Assembly: GCA_023439045.1 (NCBI GenBank)
Contig: JAEXOY010000036.1
Span: 62,001-126,000 of the forward strand
DNA length: 64,000 bases
Reading direction: 5' to 3'
DNA from: Bacillota bacterium
Lineage (GTDB): Bacteria; Bacillota; Clostridia; Acetivibrionales; DSM-1351
In this document: piece after piece, positions 35,378 through 44,189 of the stretch
How the letters are laid out: each line of letters begins with the position of its first letter
Numbering within the stretch: the stretch's first letter is position 1
Position numbers and translations under genes: made by a program
Notes under the pieces: model-generated
The model's input: the letters and a program-made list of their open reading frames with translations, nothing else
Database searches by the model: none
Told to the model about the DNA's origin: nothing

Positions 35378-36562
35378 TTATAAGCCCATAGCAAGCAAGA
35401 ATTGATAAATGTATCCGAGTACAATCCCGCCTACAAGAATGTAACCAATATACAAAACTATAGCTCTTCTTTTCATAAAGGTTGTTATTCCTGCAATAAC
35501 CCATGCACTGGTTGCTGGGCCAGTTATCATAAATGCCAACATGGCTCCTGCCCCTGCCCCGCCGTCCATCAAAGCTTTAATGAGTGGAATTGCTCCTTCA
35601 CCACTAACATATAATGGGAGGCCAATTATTGCAGCTAAAGGGACTGAAAAAATACTATCGCCACTGAATAGTGAGATAATTAATGAAGTAGGAACAAAGG
35701 ATTGAATCATATATCCTATTGCCACAAAAATTGTGAAGTAAAGAAGTATTTGCTTCAAGCCAACACTTATAAAGGCTTCTCCAATTTCCTTATATTTAAT
35801 TTTCTTGTGATTTCTCTCTGGAAAATTTGTGAAAGGGTTCGATTTTACAGCTTCTGGCTCAATTCGGTCAGGAATAGAGTTCGAAGAACTACAACTACAG
35901 CTCTTTGAATTGTTCTGTGTTTTAATTAAAGTTGTGGCACCAATTGTTGCACTACAAGCGCAGGAACTACTCATCGCAACTTGTTTTGGCAATGATAATG
36001 ATTGACAGCAACCACTCGAAACCTGAGAAATAGTTTGTTCAAATGCAGGCTTTGTGGTGTTACAGGCGCATGCTTGTACTTTTGATTTGTCAGTAAATCT
36101 CAACTGTCCTTTTAGGAAATCTGTATTTCTTTCAATTACATGCGTTAATCCACCTGAAGTAAACCCAATGATCAGAGAAGAAATAGCTAAAGCAATTGCA
36201 AATTTCAAATCGATTACACCCGCAATCATTATAAATCCATCAGGACTCATAAGTGGCGATGAGGTTAGAAAAGCCATAACTGGACCCCACGGGATTGCAG
36301 TACTAAGTAATCCTATGACGACCGCCGTAGTACCGCATGCACATAAAGGCGTAAAGGCTCCAAATGCTACACTAGCAACAATAGAAACTTTAGGTCTTTC
36401 TAGGAATTTCTGTTTGAGTTTTTCAGCATTAACATATACTTTCATTAGTACTGCAGTAAGTATAGCTAAACTTAATGGGAGCCAATTGTGATAAAGACTT
36501 GTTAAAACTGTTGCAATGGTATCCGCCAATAATGCCGATAAAGAATTAATTATTTTTTCCAT
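35378..36562 (-). CDS. ArsP/YraQ-type permease with Cys-rich cytoplasmic loop
   Basis: A 394-residue DUF318/ArsP_1-family permease with two sets of four spans. The conserved FTPLCACGTTAVVIGLL segment and the matching GLPLYVSGEGAIPLIKAL segment are typical. The central loop (about residues 155-260) has at least four cysteine pairs: ACAC, GCCQ, SCACS and SCSCS. Relatives export thiol-reactive species such as organoarsenicals or possibly metals; the substrate here is unknown. It lies 96 bp downstream of the SigZ-like gene, probably in one unit. A 10-bp inverted repeat at 35367-35391 overlaps the stop. Confidence 0.82.
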   Translation of the reverse strand: MEKIINSLSALLADTIATVLTSLYHNWLPLSLAILTAVLMKVYVNAEKLKQKFLERPKVSIVASVAFGAFTPLCACGTTAVVIGLLSTAIPWGPVMAFLTSSPLMSPDGFIMIAGVIDLKFAIALAISSLIIGFTSGGLTHVIERNTDFLKGQLRFTDKSKVQACACNTTKPAFEQTISQVSSGCCQSLSLPKQVAMSSSCACSATIGATTLIKTQNNSKSCSCSSSNSIPDRIEPEAVKSNPFTNFPERNHKKIKYKEIGEAFISVGLKQILLYFTIFVAIGYMIQSFVPTSLIISLFSGDSIFSVPLAAIIGLPLYVSGEGAIPLIKALMDGGAGAGAMLAFMITGPATSAWVIAGITTFMKRRAIVLYIGYILVGGIVLGYIYQFLLAMGL

Positions 36563-36657
36563 ATTGTATCATCTCCTAATAAATGATTTTGTTTCAAATA
36601 TTAGGACGTTATATGATTGAAAAGGACTCAAAAATAATTAAATTATATTATCTAATT

Positions 36658-37233
36658 TTAGTCATGACAGCAACAGCAACAGGCTGGTTGAAAATTAATG
36701 ATGGTTCCAAATCGGTCAAGCTCAAAGTGACAGCATTTCATAAGGCTTTCTTTTAATAATTGCCGTCCTCGCTGTACTCGAGACTTTGCTCCAGATATAG
36801 ATATCCCTAATTTCTTTGCTAATTCCACTTGACTTAATCCTTCAAACTCAACTAAATAGAGTGCTTGGGAGTATTTTTCTGGGAGTTCCCCAATCATTCC
36901 TCTCAAGCCGGCAGCAACCTCCTGAGAGGGTCCTGATTCGAGCATTTCATCTATTGTATGTAATGTGTCTTTATCTTCTAATGAAATAGAATCTATATCA
37001 TCAAACTTAATTTTTTGTTTCCGATAATAATCAATGATAGTGTTACGAGTAATTTGATATACCCAGCTTCGAATTGCAGCATTATCTTTGAGGAGATGGA
37101 TATTAGAATGTATTTTAATAAAAACATCCTGTAGGATATCCTCCACAAATGATGTATTAGATACTTTGCGAGAAATAAATGCTTTAAGTCCCGAGCTAAA
37201 TTCATTCCATATATCTTCTGTGTTATAATTCAT
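36658..37233 (-). CDS. SigZ-like ECF sigma factor with Cys-rich tail
   Basis: An ECF-type sigma-70 factor of about 191 residues. Region 2 shows EDILQDVFIKIHSN and SWVYQITRNTIIDYYRK; region 4 shows LPEKYSQALYLVEFEGLSQVELAKKLG. Layout and sequence resemble SigZ of Bacillus. The C-terminus extends past region 4 and ends ACCCCCHD, after an earlier KCCH. This cysteine tail might sense metals or thiol stress directly. ATG 37233 has GGTGGG upstream; an ATG at 37248 is also in frame. No anti-sigma gene is adjacent. The co-directional cysteine-rich permease is a likely target. Confidence 0.85.
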   Translation of the reverse strand: MNYNTEDIWNEFSSGLKAFISRKVSNTSFVEDILQDVFIKIHSNIHLLKDNAAIRSWVYQITRNTIIDYYRKQKIKFDDIDSISLEDKDTLHTIDEMLESGPSQEVAAGLRGMIGELPEKYSQALYLVEFEGLSQVELAKKLGISISGAKSRVQRGRQLLKESLMKCCHFELDRFGTIINFQPACCCCCHD

Positions 37234-37245
37234 ACTTTTACCCAC

Positions 37246-37400
37246 CATATATCAGTAGTGACCCATTGTTCAACATAACATGTATCAGCAATTATCCATT
37301 GTTAACCTTACATGTATCAGCAATTATCCATTGTTAAACCTAACAAGTATCAGTAATTACCCATTGTTAACCCTACATGTATCAATAGATATCAATTTCA
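37246..37400. repeat. 32/33-bp repeat upstream of the SigZ-like gene
   Basis: Five units related to CATGTATCAGCAATTATCCA start at 37246, 37279, 37311, 37344 and 37376. They lie immediately upstream of the sigma-factor gene and overlap its leader, where the promoter must be. Confidence 0.85.
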
Positions 37401-37499
37401 AACATGCCACAAGCTGTCTATATTTTTTTTTGAATTTGCTAATTATTGTAACACGATATTATTAACAAATAAAGTAGATTAGGCAGAATATTGAAAAAA

Positions 37500-37591
37500 A
37501 ATATTCACTAATTCACTATCATCATTAACTAAATTTTTTGACTAATTTACTTATATCATTAATTAATCTTTTTAACCAATTCAATTATATC
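37500..37591. repeat. 34-bp repeat spanning the stop of the methyltransferase-glycosyltransferase gene
   Basis: On the minus strand GATATAATTGAATTGGTTAA begins in the last codons (I-stop). It recurs 34 bp later as GATATAAGTAAATTAGTCAA, and a third decayed copy follows. Confidence 0.8.
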
Positions 37592-38820
37592 CCCAATCCA
37601 GCGCTATTTGCCCAATGATGAACTGCATATGCATTTGGGAAGCTCTCCCCTTTTCTGTACATTTCTCTATATGAGTAAGGATAAAATAGTTCCGGTGCAA
37701 ACATTGTGATATAAGATATCTCATCTTTTTTTCTTGTAGCATACATCGGACCAGCTTGATGGTTTATTGGATAATCTTTATACTTGTTTAGAGACTCTTC
37801 CAGGCCATCAACCAATACTCCATATGCTTTATATCCTGGAACGGCACCCATAATGCCCATACTGAAAATACCAGGGTCTTCACATGCTGTAAATCCTTCA
37901 ATTCCAGCTAATAAATCATCAATATTCTTCAAGCACTCAAAATCACAATCTAAATATACCCCACCGATGTTATATATTATCTCTAATCTTGCTATCTCAC
38001 ATTTCTGCACAACATGAATGGCATTATCAAAAAGCTTTTGATTCTTCAACGGAAACAGATTATCCTCGGTCCATAACTTCATTTCCCAATCCGGATGCAT
38101 TATTTCCCAAGACCTCCCATAGTCAATAAACTCTTGAGGCATTGGCTTTTTGCCCATCCATACTCGATGAAATATCTTTGGAATGATCAGCTTTGGTTTA
38201 GCTGTATAAATGTGCAATATTTCTTCTGTGCCAACACTTTCCCATCGAAATCTATTAACTCTACTATTGGTTAATAAATATTGCTCTATATCCCATCTAT
38301 TATACCGATTATTAAATATATTATCATTGTTATTATAGTTTGTTAATTCTTTGTCATACACCGGCCTTAAATAAAATACTATTACTACTTCCCTGCTTGC
38401 TACTCTGATGGCTTCCTCCAATGCACGCTTGAAGCTTTGTAGGTGCTCTAAGAGATGCCTCATGAATACTACTTCATAGGAATTGTCTCCAAATAACAGA
38501 TTTTCTGCTGACATCAAATTTGCATCAATACCTTCAGCTATTGCTTGAGTAACTAATACTTCACAGGAGTCTACAGCACTATAGTTTATACTATATCCAT
38601 CATTTTTATATCCATGGTATTCGGTGCAGCAACCACAGCCAACGTCCAATACCGAAGTATAACCCATTCTTTCTATATAATTTCTTGTATGCTTCTTTGT
38701 TAATGCATTATAATCGCCAATCCAGCCCTTAAAAATATTAAGCATTTCAGCATCAACCAGATATTTATTCCACCAATCCAAGTTTTCTGCTCTTTGTATG
38801 ACCATAGCTGTTAACCCCAT
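37585..38820 (-). CDS. Methyltransferase-glycosyltransferase fusion
   Basis: A 411-residue two-domain protein. Residues 1 to about 205 form a class I SAM-dependent methyltransferase (VLDVGCGCC, motif I near residue 57; FMRHLLEHL). Residues about 215-411 form a DXD-type sugar transferase of the Gly_transf_sug/OCH1 group (IPKIFHRVWMGKKPMP, LEIIYNIGGVYLDCDFECL). The combination suggests addition and methylation of a sugar on a surface glycan or glycopeptide. The gene is isolated, flanked by non-coding DNA. The start could also be Met6 (MVIQRAENLDWW). The acceptor is unknown. Confidence 0.82.
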   Translation of the reverse strand: MGLTAMVIQRAENLDWWNKYLVDAEMLNIFKGWIGDYNALTKKHTRNYIERMGYTSVLDVGCGCCTEYHGYKNDGYSINYSAVDSCEVLVTQAIAEGIDANLMSAENLLFGDNSYEVVFMRHLLEHLQSFKRALEEAIRVASREVVIVFYLRPVYDKELTNYNNNDNIFNNRYNRWDIEQYLLTNSRVNRFRWESVGTEEILHIYTAKPKLIIPKIFHRVWMGKKPMPQEFIDYGRSWEIMHPDWEMKLWTEDNLFPLKNQKLFDNAIHVVQKCEIARLEIIYNIGGVYLDCDFECLKNIDDLLAGIEGFTACEDPGIFSMGIMGAVPGYKAYGVLVDGLEESLNKYKDYPINHQAGPMYATRKKDEISYITMFAPELFYPYSYREMYRKGESFPNAYAVHHWANSAGLGI

Positions 38821-38960
38821 ATAATTAATGTCCCTTACCAGAATATGATTTATTACGGATTATAGTGCTAGTATCCCTTAAGCAAAGCTTTTACAAATGC
38901 TTGCACCGACTCTTTACCTTTTTCCTTAATAGTATAGGTTACACTAGCATCTATTAGAAA

Positions 38961-38992
38961 AGAAAAAACCAGCAATTTTATATAATTGCTGG
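38961..38992 (-). terminator. Terminator of the stalk-domain protein gene
   Basis: CCAGCAATT (38969-38977) pairs with AATTGCTGG (38984-38992). On the minus strand the hairpin is followed by T6. Confidence 0.88.
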
Positions 38993-39038
38993 CATTTCCT
39001 TTTGAAGTTTGTCTATATCAAATAGGTTAAGTTATAAA

Positions 39039-39908
39039 CTAATTAAGCTTAAAGAAGATTTTTCTGTTTTCATATTCAATATTGTAATCTGACTTTGATA
39101 TAACAAGGTAATTCGTTTGTCCCTTTACTATTGGAAGAATTACCTGACCACTGTAATCTATTTTTGATACAGTAGCACCATTAGCCATTTTGTTCTTTCC
39201 TGATGGGTACCTGTTATCTAAATTCCTTTTAATACTGCCATCAAAAGCATAATCTGTTCCGCCTATGACATACTGTTTATTTGTTGCGTAGCTTCCCCAT
39301 ATTTCTGGAGTAGTAATAGAATAGTATAATCCATCTGGGGCATCAGTCGCCTTTACGTTTTGACCAACTATATTAAGATTAACCAAAACATATGAAACTT
39401 TGTCATCTGAAGTTATTCTAAAGCCCATTTTTTCAATCTCTTCTTTTGTTATTTGCTTAACTGATTGTATGGACATTGTAACAGTTGATGTAAAACCAAA
39501 TCCTTTTGTAACGCCTTTATCAGTCCAAGTAAAAGATTTTCCGAACTCTACAGGGTCTTCAAAGGTTCCTGCATTTTTTGACTTTTCAACTGTACCTGTA
39601 TTTTCTTTACTTGTAGTATCAACTTTTGTAATATTTACTGTTTGTGTTTTTGTGTCATATGTACCCTTCATACCTACCATTGATGCAACTGAATCAACTG
39701 GCAAATAAACTACTCCATTGATAACAACTGGGTATACTGCCTTTCCACTAGCGTTTTTCAATGTCTGTACTTTTCCATTATATTTTACTGTAATGTTAGA
39801 GTTCTCCTTGCCCTTTACATCCTTAATAACCCCTGCTCCCAATACGTTGACTGATAACATTGAGCATGCAATGACAAGACAAATTAGCAACTTAATTTTC
39901 TTAAGCAT
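39039..39908 (-). CDS. Secreted protein with copper-amine-oxidase-like stalk domain
   Basis: A 289-residue protein with a signal peptide (residues 1 to about 24, ending VLGAG). An N-terminal copper-amine-oxidase-like stalk domain shows YPVVINGVVYLPVDSVASMVG near residues 60-80. The C-terminal part is beta-rich with no recognised catalytic motif. Stalk domains are common in secreted clostridial proteins and do not imply oxidase activity. It is monocistronic with GGAGGAAA before the start and a clear terminator. Confidence 0.8.
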   Translation of the reverse strand: MLKKIKLLICLVIACSMLSVNVLGAGVIKDVKGKENSNITVKYNGKVQTLKNASGKAVYPVVINGVVYLPVDSVASMVGMKGTYDTKTQTVNITKVDTTSKENTGTVEKSKNAGTFEDPVEFGKSFTWTDKGVTKGFGFTSTVTMSIQSVKQITKEEIEKMGFRITSDDKVSYVLVNLNIVGQNVKATDAPDGLYYSITTPEIWGSYATNKQYVIGGTDYAFDGSIKRNLDNRYPSGKNKMANGATVSKIDYSGQVILPIVKGQTNYLVISKSDYNIEYENRKIFFKLN

Positions 39909-39990
39909 AATTTCCTCCTTAAGTTAAATTTTATAAAGTTTACAAAATACTTCATTATTTTATCACTAAAGGGGAAAAATGGCAAGTATG

Positions 39991-40899
39991 TTAAAATATA
40001 AATTTATTCTTTAAAATACCTATGTTTTCAATTTCGCATTCAACTATATCATTTTCTTTAAGATATTTAGGAGGCTCAAAGCCCATTCCTACTCCCTCTG
40101 GTGTTCCTGTTGAAATTATATCACCAGGGTATAAGGTCATAGTCTTGCTTAGATCTTCAATAATATATGCAATATCAAATATCATATTCTTAGTATTAGA
40201 GTTTTGCCTTATCTCCCCATTTACTCTGCATGTAATATTCAGATTTTGAGCATTTCCAATACTACTGTTATGCTCAATGCATGGGCCTATAGGACAGAAC
40301 CCATCTAAATTTTTACCTTTAAACCACTGAACATGACGCCTCTGTATATCTCTTGCTGATACATCATTAATAATGGTATATCCAAATATGAATTTATGTG
40401 CACTTTCTCTGGTAATATTTTTACACTCTTTACCGATTACTATGGCGAGCTCAGCCTCATAATCAACATTTTTTGTAGCATTCTCATTAAGATGTATTTC
40501 GTCTTCATGTCCTGTCGGAGGATAAGCAAATTTAGAGAAATATATTGGGAATTCAGGCAGACCAGAAATGTCTTGAATTTTATTTCTAATTTCAATTACA
40601 TGCTCAACATAATTCTTGCCAAGGCAAATAATATTTCTTATTGGATTTGTAATGGGTGCTAGTAGTTTAACATCTTTTAAGTCAAAGCCCATGTCCATAT
40701 CATTTAAGCCATAGCCCTGATCCATATCATTAAATCTATTTACCTGTTCTGGTATTTCAGTTCCAAATTCCTTGATAAAATCCATTATAGTATCCACCTT
40801 CTCTAGGCCCTTTACTAAAGAAAAGGGAATTGCTCTATCATTCATAATGAATCCGGAAAATTGCTTCCCATCGGCTGTTCTAAAGGTTATTAGTTTCAT
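39991..40899 (-). CDS. Fumarylacetoacetate hydrolase family enzyme
   Basis: A 302-residue protein with a short N-terminal domain and the FAH catalytic domain. Metal-binding acidic residues are visible in VDYEAELAIVIGKECKNI. Other family motifs are NDVSARDIQRRHVQWFKGKNLDGFCPIGP and STGTPEGVGMGF. Family members hydrolyse or decarboxylate beta-diketo acids and oxaloacetate. The substrate cannot be told from sequence, and the neighbours give no catabolic pathway. Start ATG 40899 has GAGGTTG upstream. Confidence 0.9.
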   Translation of the reverse strand: MKLITFRTADGKQFSGFIMNDRAIPFSLVKGLEKVDTIMDFIKEFGTEIPEQVNRFNDMDQGYGLNDMDMGFDLKDVKLLAPITNPIRNIICLGKNYVEHVIEIRNKIQDISGLPEFPIYFSKFAYPPTGHEDEIHLNENATKNVDYEAELAIVIGKECKNITRESAHKFIFGYTIINDVSARDIQRRHVQWFKGKNLDGFCPIGPCIEHNSSIGNAQNLNITCRVNGEIRQNSNTKNMIFDIAYIIEDLSKTMTLYPGDIISTGTPEGVGMGFEPPKYLKENDIVECEIENIGILKNKFIF

Positions 40900-41163
40900 T
40901 GGTCAACCTCACTGTCATATAGTTTAATATATTTTTCCTTATCTATATTAGCAGAAAAAATTATATTCTTGCAATTAATTTTAATTAAGAAGCATCATTT
41001 GCTAGATATTTTTATAAATAAATTTATTAATTTTGCTATCTCATTAAGAAAGATAATACGTTTGGTTTCGATATGAATACATTATGGTAACTATTAACAT
41101 AATTACTCCATATATTGTAATATAGCAATTTATTGGCTAAAGCTTAATGAAAGGAGTGCAAAG

Positions 41164-41640
41164 ATGGACAATATTGAATCTTTTATAGGAAAAACTATAA
41201 TGACAACGCTTCCATTTTACGGTCGAATCAAGGTTTATGTACTGAATGTTAATCCATATACAAGGATGGCACAGATAGTGATTCAAACCCCACAAGGTTA
41301 TCAAATGATTGAAGTGCCATATTCTGATTTTAATGGTTTTGATTTAGTAACAAATAATGTGATATTACCGTTTAATCTACCGTTTAAATGGTATGGTCCA
41401 GGCTATAACAAGCCCTGGTTTGGATCTGGGTCTTCGGGAAATTTTCCAGGGCCAATGAAACCTCCAGGACCTCCACAGGGTTCTTCAGGCAACCCGCCTG
41501 GACCAATGAAACCCCCAGGACCTCCACAGGGTTCTTCAGGCAACCCGCCAGGGCCAATGAAGCCCCCAGGACCTCAGGAGCAAGAGAACCAAGGAAAACC
41601 AAGCATTTTCAAACCCAAACAGGGACCTGGAAATAGATAA
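41164..41640 (+). CDS. Small protein with collagen-like Gly/Pro repeats
   Basis: A 158-residue protein. The N-terminal 75 residues are a compact globular region (IGKTIMTTLPFYGRIKVYVL...YQMIEVPYSDFNGFDL), not recognised. The C-terminus has three copies of GPMKPPGPPQGSSGNPP (17 residues, 51-bp units at 41449, 41500 and 41551), ending in a Gln/Lys-rich tail. The proline-rich repeats recall spore-coat or surface proteins, but there is no signal peptide. AAAGGAG lies before the ATG. Function unknown. Confidence 0.7.
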   Translation: MDNIESFIGKTIMTTLPFYGRIKVYVLNVNPYTRMAQIVIQTPQGYQMIEVPYSDFNGFDLVTNNVILPFNLPFKWYGPGYNKPWFGSGSSGNFPGPMKPPGPPQGSSGNPPGPMKPPGPPQGSSGNPPGPMKPPGPQEQENQGKPSIFKPKQGPGNR

Positions 41641-41662
41641 GAATATATAGTAATACATGCAA

Positions 41663-41704
41663 TTAATGGCACTACGTTCATTTATAAACATAGTGCCATT
41701 AAAA
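41663..41704 (+). terminator. Hairpin after the collagen-like gene
   Basis: AATGGCACTA pairs with TAGTGCCATT around an internal loop, followed by AAAATTT. A weak T-run makes it a moderate terminator. Confidence 0.55.
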
Positions 41705-41724
41705 TTTATAGAGTGAATTAAACT

Positions 41725-41760
41725 AAAAAACAGACTTAACAATTAAGCAAGTCTGTTTTA
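41725..41760. terminator. Bidirectional terminator before the glutaredoxin gene
   Basis: AAACAGACTT pairs with AAGTCTGTTT. On the minus strand T6 follows, so it ends the glutaredoxin transcript; on the plus strand TTTTAT follows. Confidence 0.82.
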
Positions 41761-41771
41761 TGATAAGTATA

Positions 41772-42002
41772 CTAGGCAGAAATAAGTCTATCTATGGTGT
41801 CTTTGTCATATCCTACTATAATGTTTCCCTTATAGTCCATAACCGGTACACCCCTCTGGCCTGATTTTAATATCATCTCCATGGCAGCCTTTCTATCTCT
41901 AGAAACATCTATTTCTTCATATCTTACGTGTTTTTCGTCCAAATACCTTTTCAATACATTGCACCATCCGCAATTTGGAGTAGAATAAACTTTAACATCC
42001 AT
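41772..42002 (-). CDS. Glutaredoxin-like protein (NrdH/YruB type)
   Basis: A 76-residue single-domain thioredoxin-fold protein. The redox pair is CGWC (Cys11, Cys14), with the cis-proline in GQRGVPVMD and the GYDKDTIDRL end typical of NrdH/YruB-like glutaredoxins. It is likely reduced by thioredoxin reductase rather than glutathione, as clostridia generally lack the latter. A tight GGGGGTAT site lies before the ATG. Confidence 0.9.
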   Translation of the reverse strand: MDVKVYSTPNCGWCNVLKRYLDEKHVRYEEIDVSRDRKAAMEMILKSGQRGVPVMDYKGNIIVGYDKDTIDRLISA

Positions 42003-42130
42003 ATAAATACCCCCTATATTTATCTTTCTTAAATCTTTTCTTTGATTTATAGTCTTGGTATTTATTTATATACCCCTCATGGGTATGCTAAAACATTAAA
42101 ATAAAAATATTTTCAACTTTATGGATATAT

Positions 42131-42763
42131 TTAATTGTTCTTTGCTGATTTTTTTGTACGCTTTATTTTTACTACAAAATAACCTATAACTATTACTACC
42201 ACTAATATGATAAATGCAGTTAAATTAAAGAACGACATAAATCTCTTAATCTCATCAATATTGTTACCTATAGCTCTCCCAATCAATAAATATATAACCT
42301 GTTGAAGAACTATTGATAAGAAGATATAAGTAAAATATACTCTCTTCTTTACCTTAAACACTCCACTTAACAAAACCATCAGTGAGCTAGTACCAGGAAT
42401 AAACTTACTGATAAAAATACCTAATTTGCCATACTTATGAAACACTTTTTCACTTCTTTTTATATGCTTTTCATCTATATATTTTACTACAAATTTATAT
42501 CGAAATACCTCATTACCACATTTATATCCAAAAATATACACCAATACAGAACCAACAAAACTACCTGCTACAGATACTATTAAAATCGGTACAAAGTGAA
42601 AGTTAGCGTGTGTTGTGAGATAGCCTTCAAAAATAATAATAAAATCAGAAGGAAATGGTGGAAAAATCATCTGAAGAATAGCAGAACAGAAGAAAAAGAA
42701 ATAAGAAAAAAGGACATTCCCGCCTACTATATCATTAATAAAATTGGTAATTAAATGTTCCAT
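42131..42763 (-). CDS. DedA/SNARE-associated family membrane protein
   Basis: A membrane protein of about 210 residues with DedA features: FPPFPSDFIIIFEGYL, GSVLVYIFGYKCGN, and the FHKYGKLGIFISKFIPGTSSLMVLLSG segment with conserved Gly and Arg/Lys positions. DedA proteins act in lipid flipping (undecaprenyl phosphate or phospholipid) and membrane integrity. GAGGG fits ATG 42763 (MEHLITNF) better than the longer frame starting at 42814. Substrate unresolved. Confidence 0.88.
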   Translation of the reverse strand: MEHLITNFINDIVGGNVLFSYFFFFCSAILQMIFPPFPSDFIIIFEGYLTTHANFHFVPILIVSVAGSFVGSVLVYIFGYKCGNEVFRYKFVVKYIDEKHIKRSEKVFHKYGKLGIFISKFIPGTSSLMVLLSGVFKVKKRVYFTYIFLSIVLQQVIYLLIGRAIGNNIDEIKRFMSFFNLTAFIILVVVIVIGYFVVKIKRTKKSAKNN

Positions 42764-42839
42764 ATAAACCATCCCTCTTATGTACATACAGAAGGAGTTG
42801 AATTCCCCCTGCATTTAACTTAAACTGTAAACTACTTAC

Positions 42840-42902
42840 CAAAAGCTTCTAATAGAAAGACTTTATTAAAAAGGTTCTATTAAAAAGATTCTATTCAAAA
42901 GC
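42840..42902. repeat. 14-bp repeat after the serine hydrolase gene
   Basis: Four 14-bp units are visible on the minus strand, related to TTTTTAATAGAACC. They start some 20 bp after the stop of the serine hydrolase gene. Confidence 0.75.
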
Positions 42903-42921
42903 TCAGTAATTAATGACAAAT

Positions 42922-44028
42922 CTATTTTGCCGCATAGCCCTCCACAAAATCATAAATCATCTTCGAAAGATCAGCTATTTTATTATAAGCAGTACCCACG
43001 TCAACATCCTCAGTCATAACTGACAATACATAAGGATGTGATGCAAAAACAATACCAACATCATTAGCGGTTCTAGTTTGGTTACCTATCTTATGAGCAA
43101 CCTTTACGTCCTTTGGAAGCTTAGCATCAATTCTATCCCTCCAGTCAGTATTCTCGAGATTATAAATAAGCTCAGAGTATACGTCCTCATTTGAAAGATA
43201 TAGATTGTATAAGTCCTTTGAAACAAGAGCCATATCATAAGGACAGGAACGGTGAGTTTTACCGTAGTAAACCTGACCTCCGAGATCCATTATATACTGA
43301 CGTATATTTTCAATACCCAGTAACCTGATTATCATATTTACTCCACAGTTATCGCTCTTTGTAATAGCAAGCTTTGAAGTCTCCCTAACTGTGTATTGAG
43401 TACCAAAAGGATCCCTTTGAATAATGCCTGTACCAGATTCGAAATCTTCTTTTTTGTATGTGAGAATATCATCTAGTTTAACATTACCCTTTTCAATCTC
43501 CTTGAATAAAAGCACATTCATAGGAAGCTTTGAGGTACTTGCCGCTATATACTCAACCTTATCATTAACCTCAACTGTCTCACCTGTTGCGAGATCAATG
43601 AATGTAACTCCATACCTGCCAGATTGCTTTTTAGTGAATTCAGTGATAAGTTTTTTGAGCTCGTCCATCTTACCGCTCTTCTCAACCGAACCAAAGGTTG
43701 GTAAAAAGCCATGGTCCTTGGTCATTACTCCTTTTAATGTATTATTCTCTGATGGCTTTGCAGTATCCGAACCGACAGCTGAGCCAGATGTATTGTCTGT
43801 GGCATCTGTTGTGGAATCTGCAACTGCACCTGGAGTTAAAGAATTGGTTGAAGTACCTGGAGTGGCCGTTGAAGCCCCAGCTGTATTTGAGCTTACTTCC
43901 TCGCTCTGAGGTTTAAACAAAGTGTACCCTACAAATATTATTGCAGCAACACAAACAAGAGAAATTGTAGCAATTAGAACCCTTCTCTTTTTGTATTTTC
44001 TTTCACTTTTAAATCTATGTGATCTCAT
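42922..44028 (-). CDS. Membrane-anchored class A beta-lactamase-like serine hydrolase
   Basis: A 368-residue protein with a cytoplasmic basic start, one membrane anchor (about residues 17-37), a Ser/Thr-rich linker (45-98) and a beta-lactamase-like domain. SxxK is S164-T-S-K167, SDN is at 225-227, and KIG at 313-315 matches the KTG triad. The omega-loop Glu of true class A enzymes is not evident in the region after SDN. The protein may therefore be a penicillin-binding or peptidoglycan-active enzyme rather than an efficient lactamase. Confidence 0.85.
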   Translation of the reverse strand: MRSHRFKSERKYKKRRVLIATISLVCVAAIIFVGYTLFKPQSEEVSSNTAGASTATPGTSTNSLTPGAVADSTTDATDNTSGSAVGSDTAKPSENNTLKGVMTKDHGFLPTFGSVEKSGKMDELKKLITEFTKKQSGRYGVTFIDLATGETVEVNDKVEYIAASTSKLPMNVLLFKEIEKGNVKLDDILTYKKEDFESGTGIIQRDPFGTQYTVRETSKLAITKSDNCGVNMIIRLLGIENIRQYIMDLGGQVYYGKTHRSCPYDMALVSKDLYNLYLSNEDVYSELIYNLENTDWRDRIDAKLPKDVKVAHKIGNQTRTANDVGIVFASHPYVLSVMTEDVDVGTAYNKIADLSKMIYDFVEGYAAK

Positions 44029-44189
44029 AATATTTATTTTCTTCCCCCGATAATCATTTTAAAAACTTATAACAAATTTATTGGCATTTAGATAAAAATT
44101 GCAATACAAATACATAAAAGTTGCAATAAACATTTTAGCACTTACAAAAATATTATTCAATATATACATATTTTACATAGTTGTCCAAC

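Noticed and set aside
37246..37465. Plus-strand open frame in the 32-bp repeat upstream of the SigZ-like gene
   Set aside because: It merely reads through the tandem units, has no ribosome binding site and overlaps the sigma-gene leader.
39039..39908. Copper amine oxidase
   Set aside because: Only the short stalk-type domain is present; the catalytic domain of the oxidase is absent.
42922..44028. Firm call as a class A beta-lactamase
   Set aside because: SxxK, SDN and KIG are present, but the omega-loop Glu is not evident; a peptidoglycan-active enzyme is equally possible.
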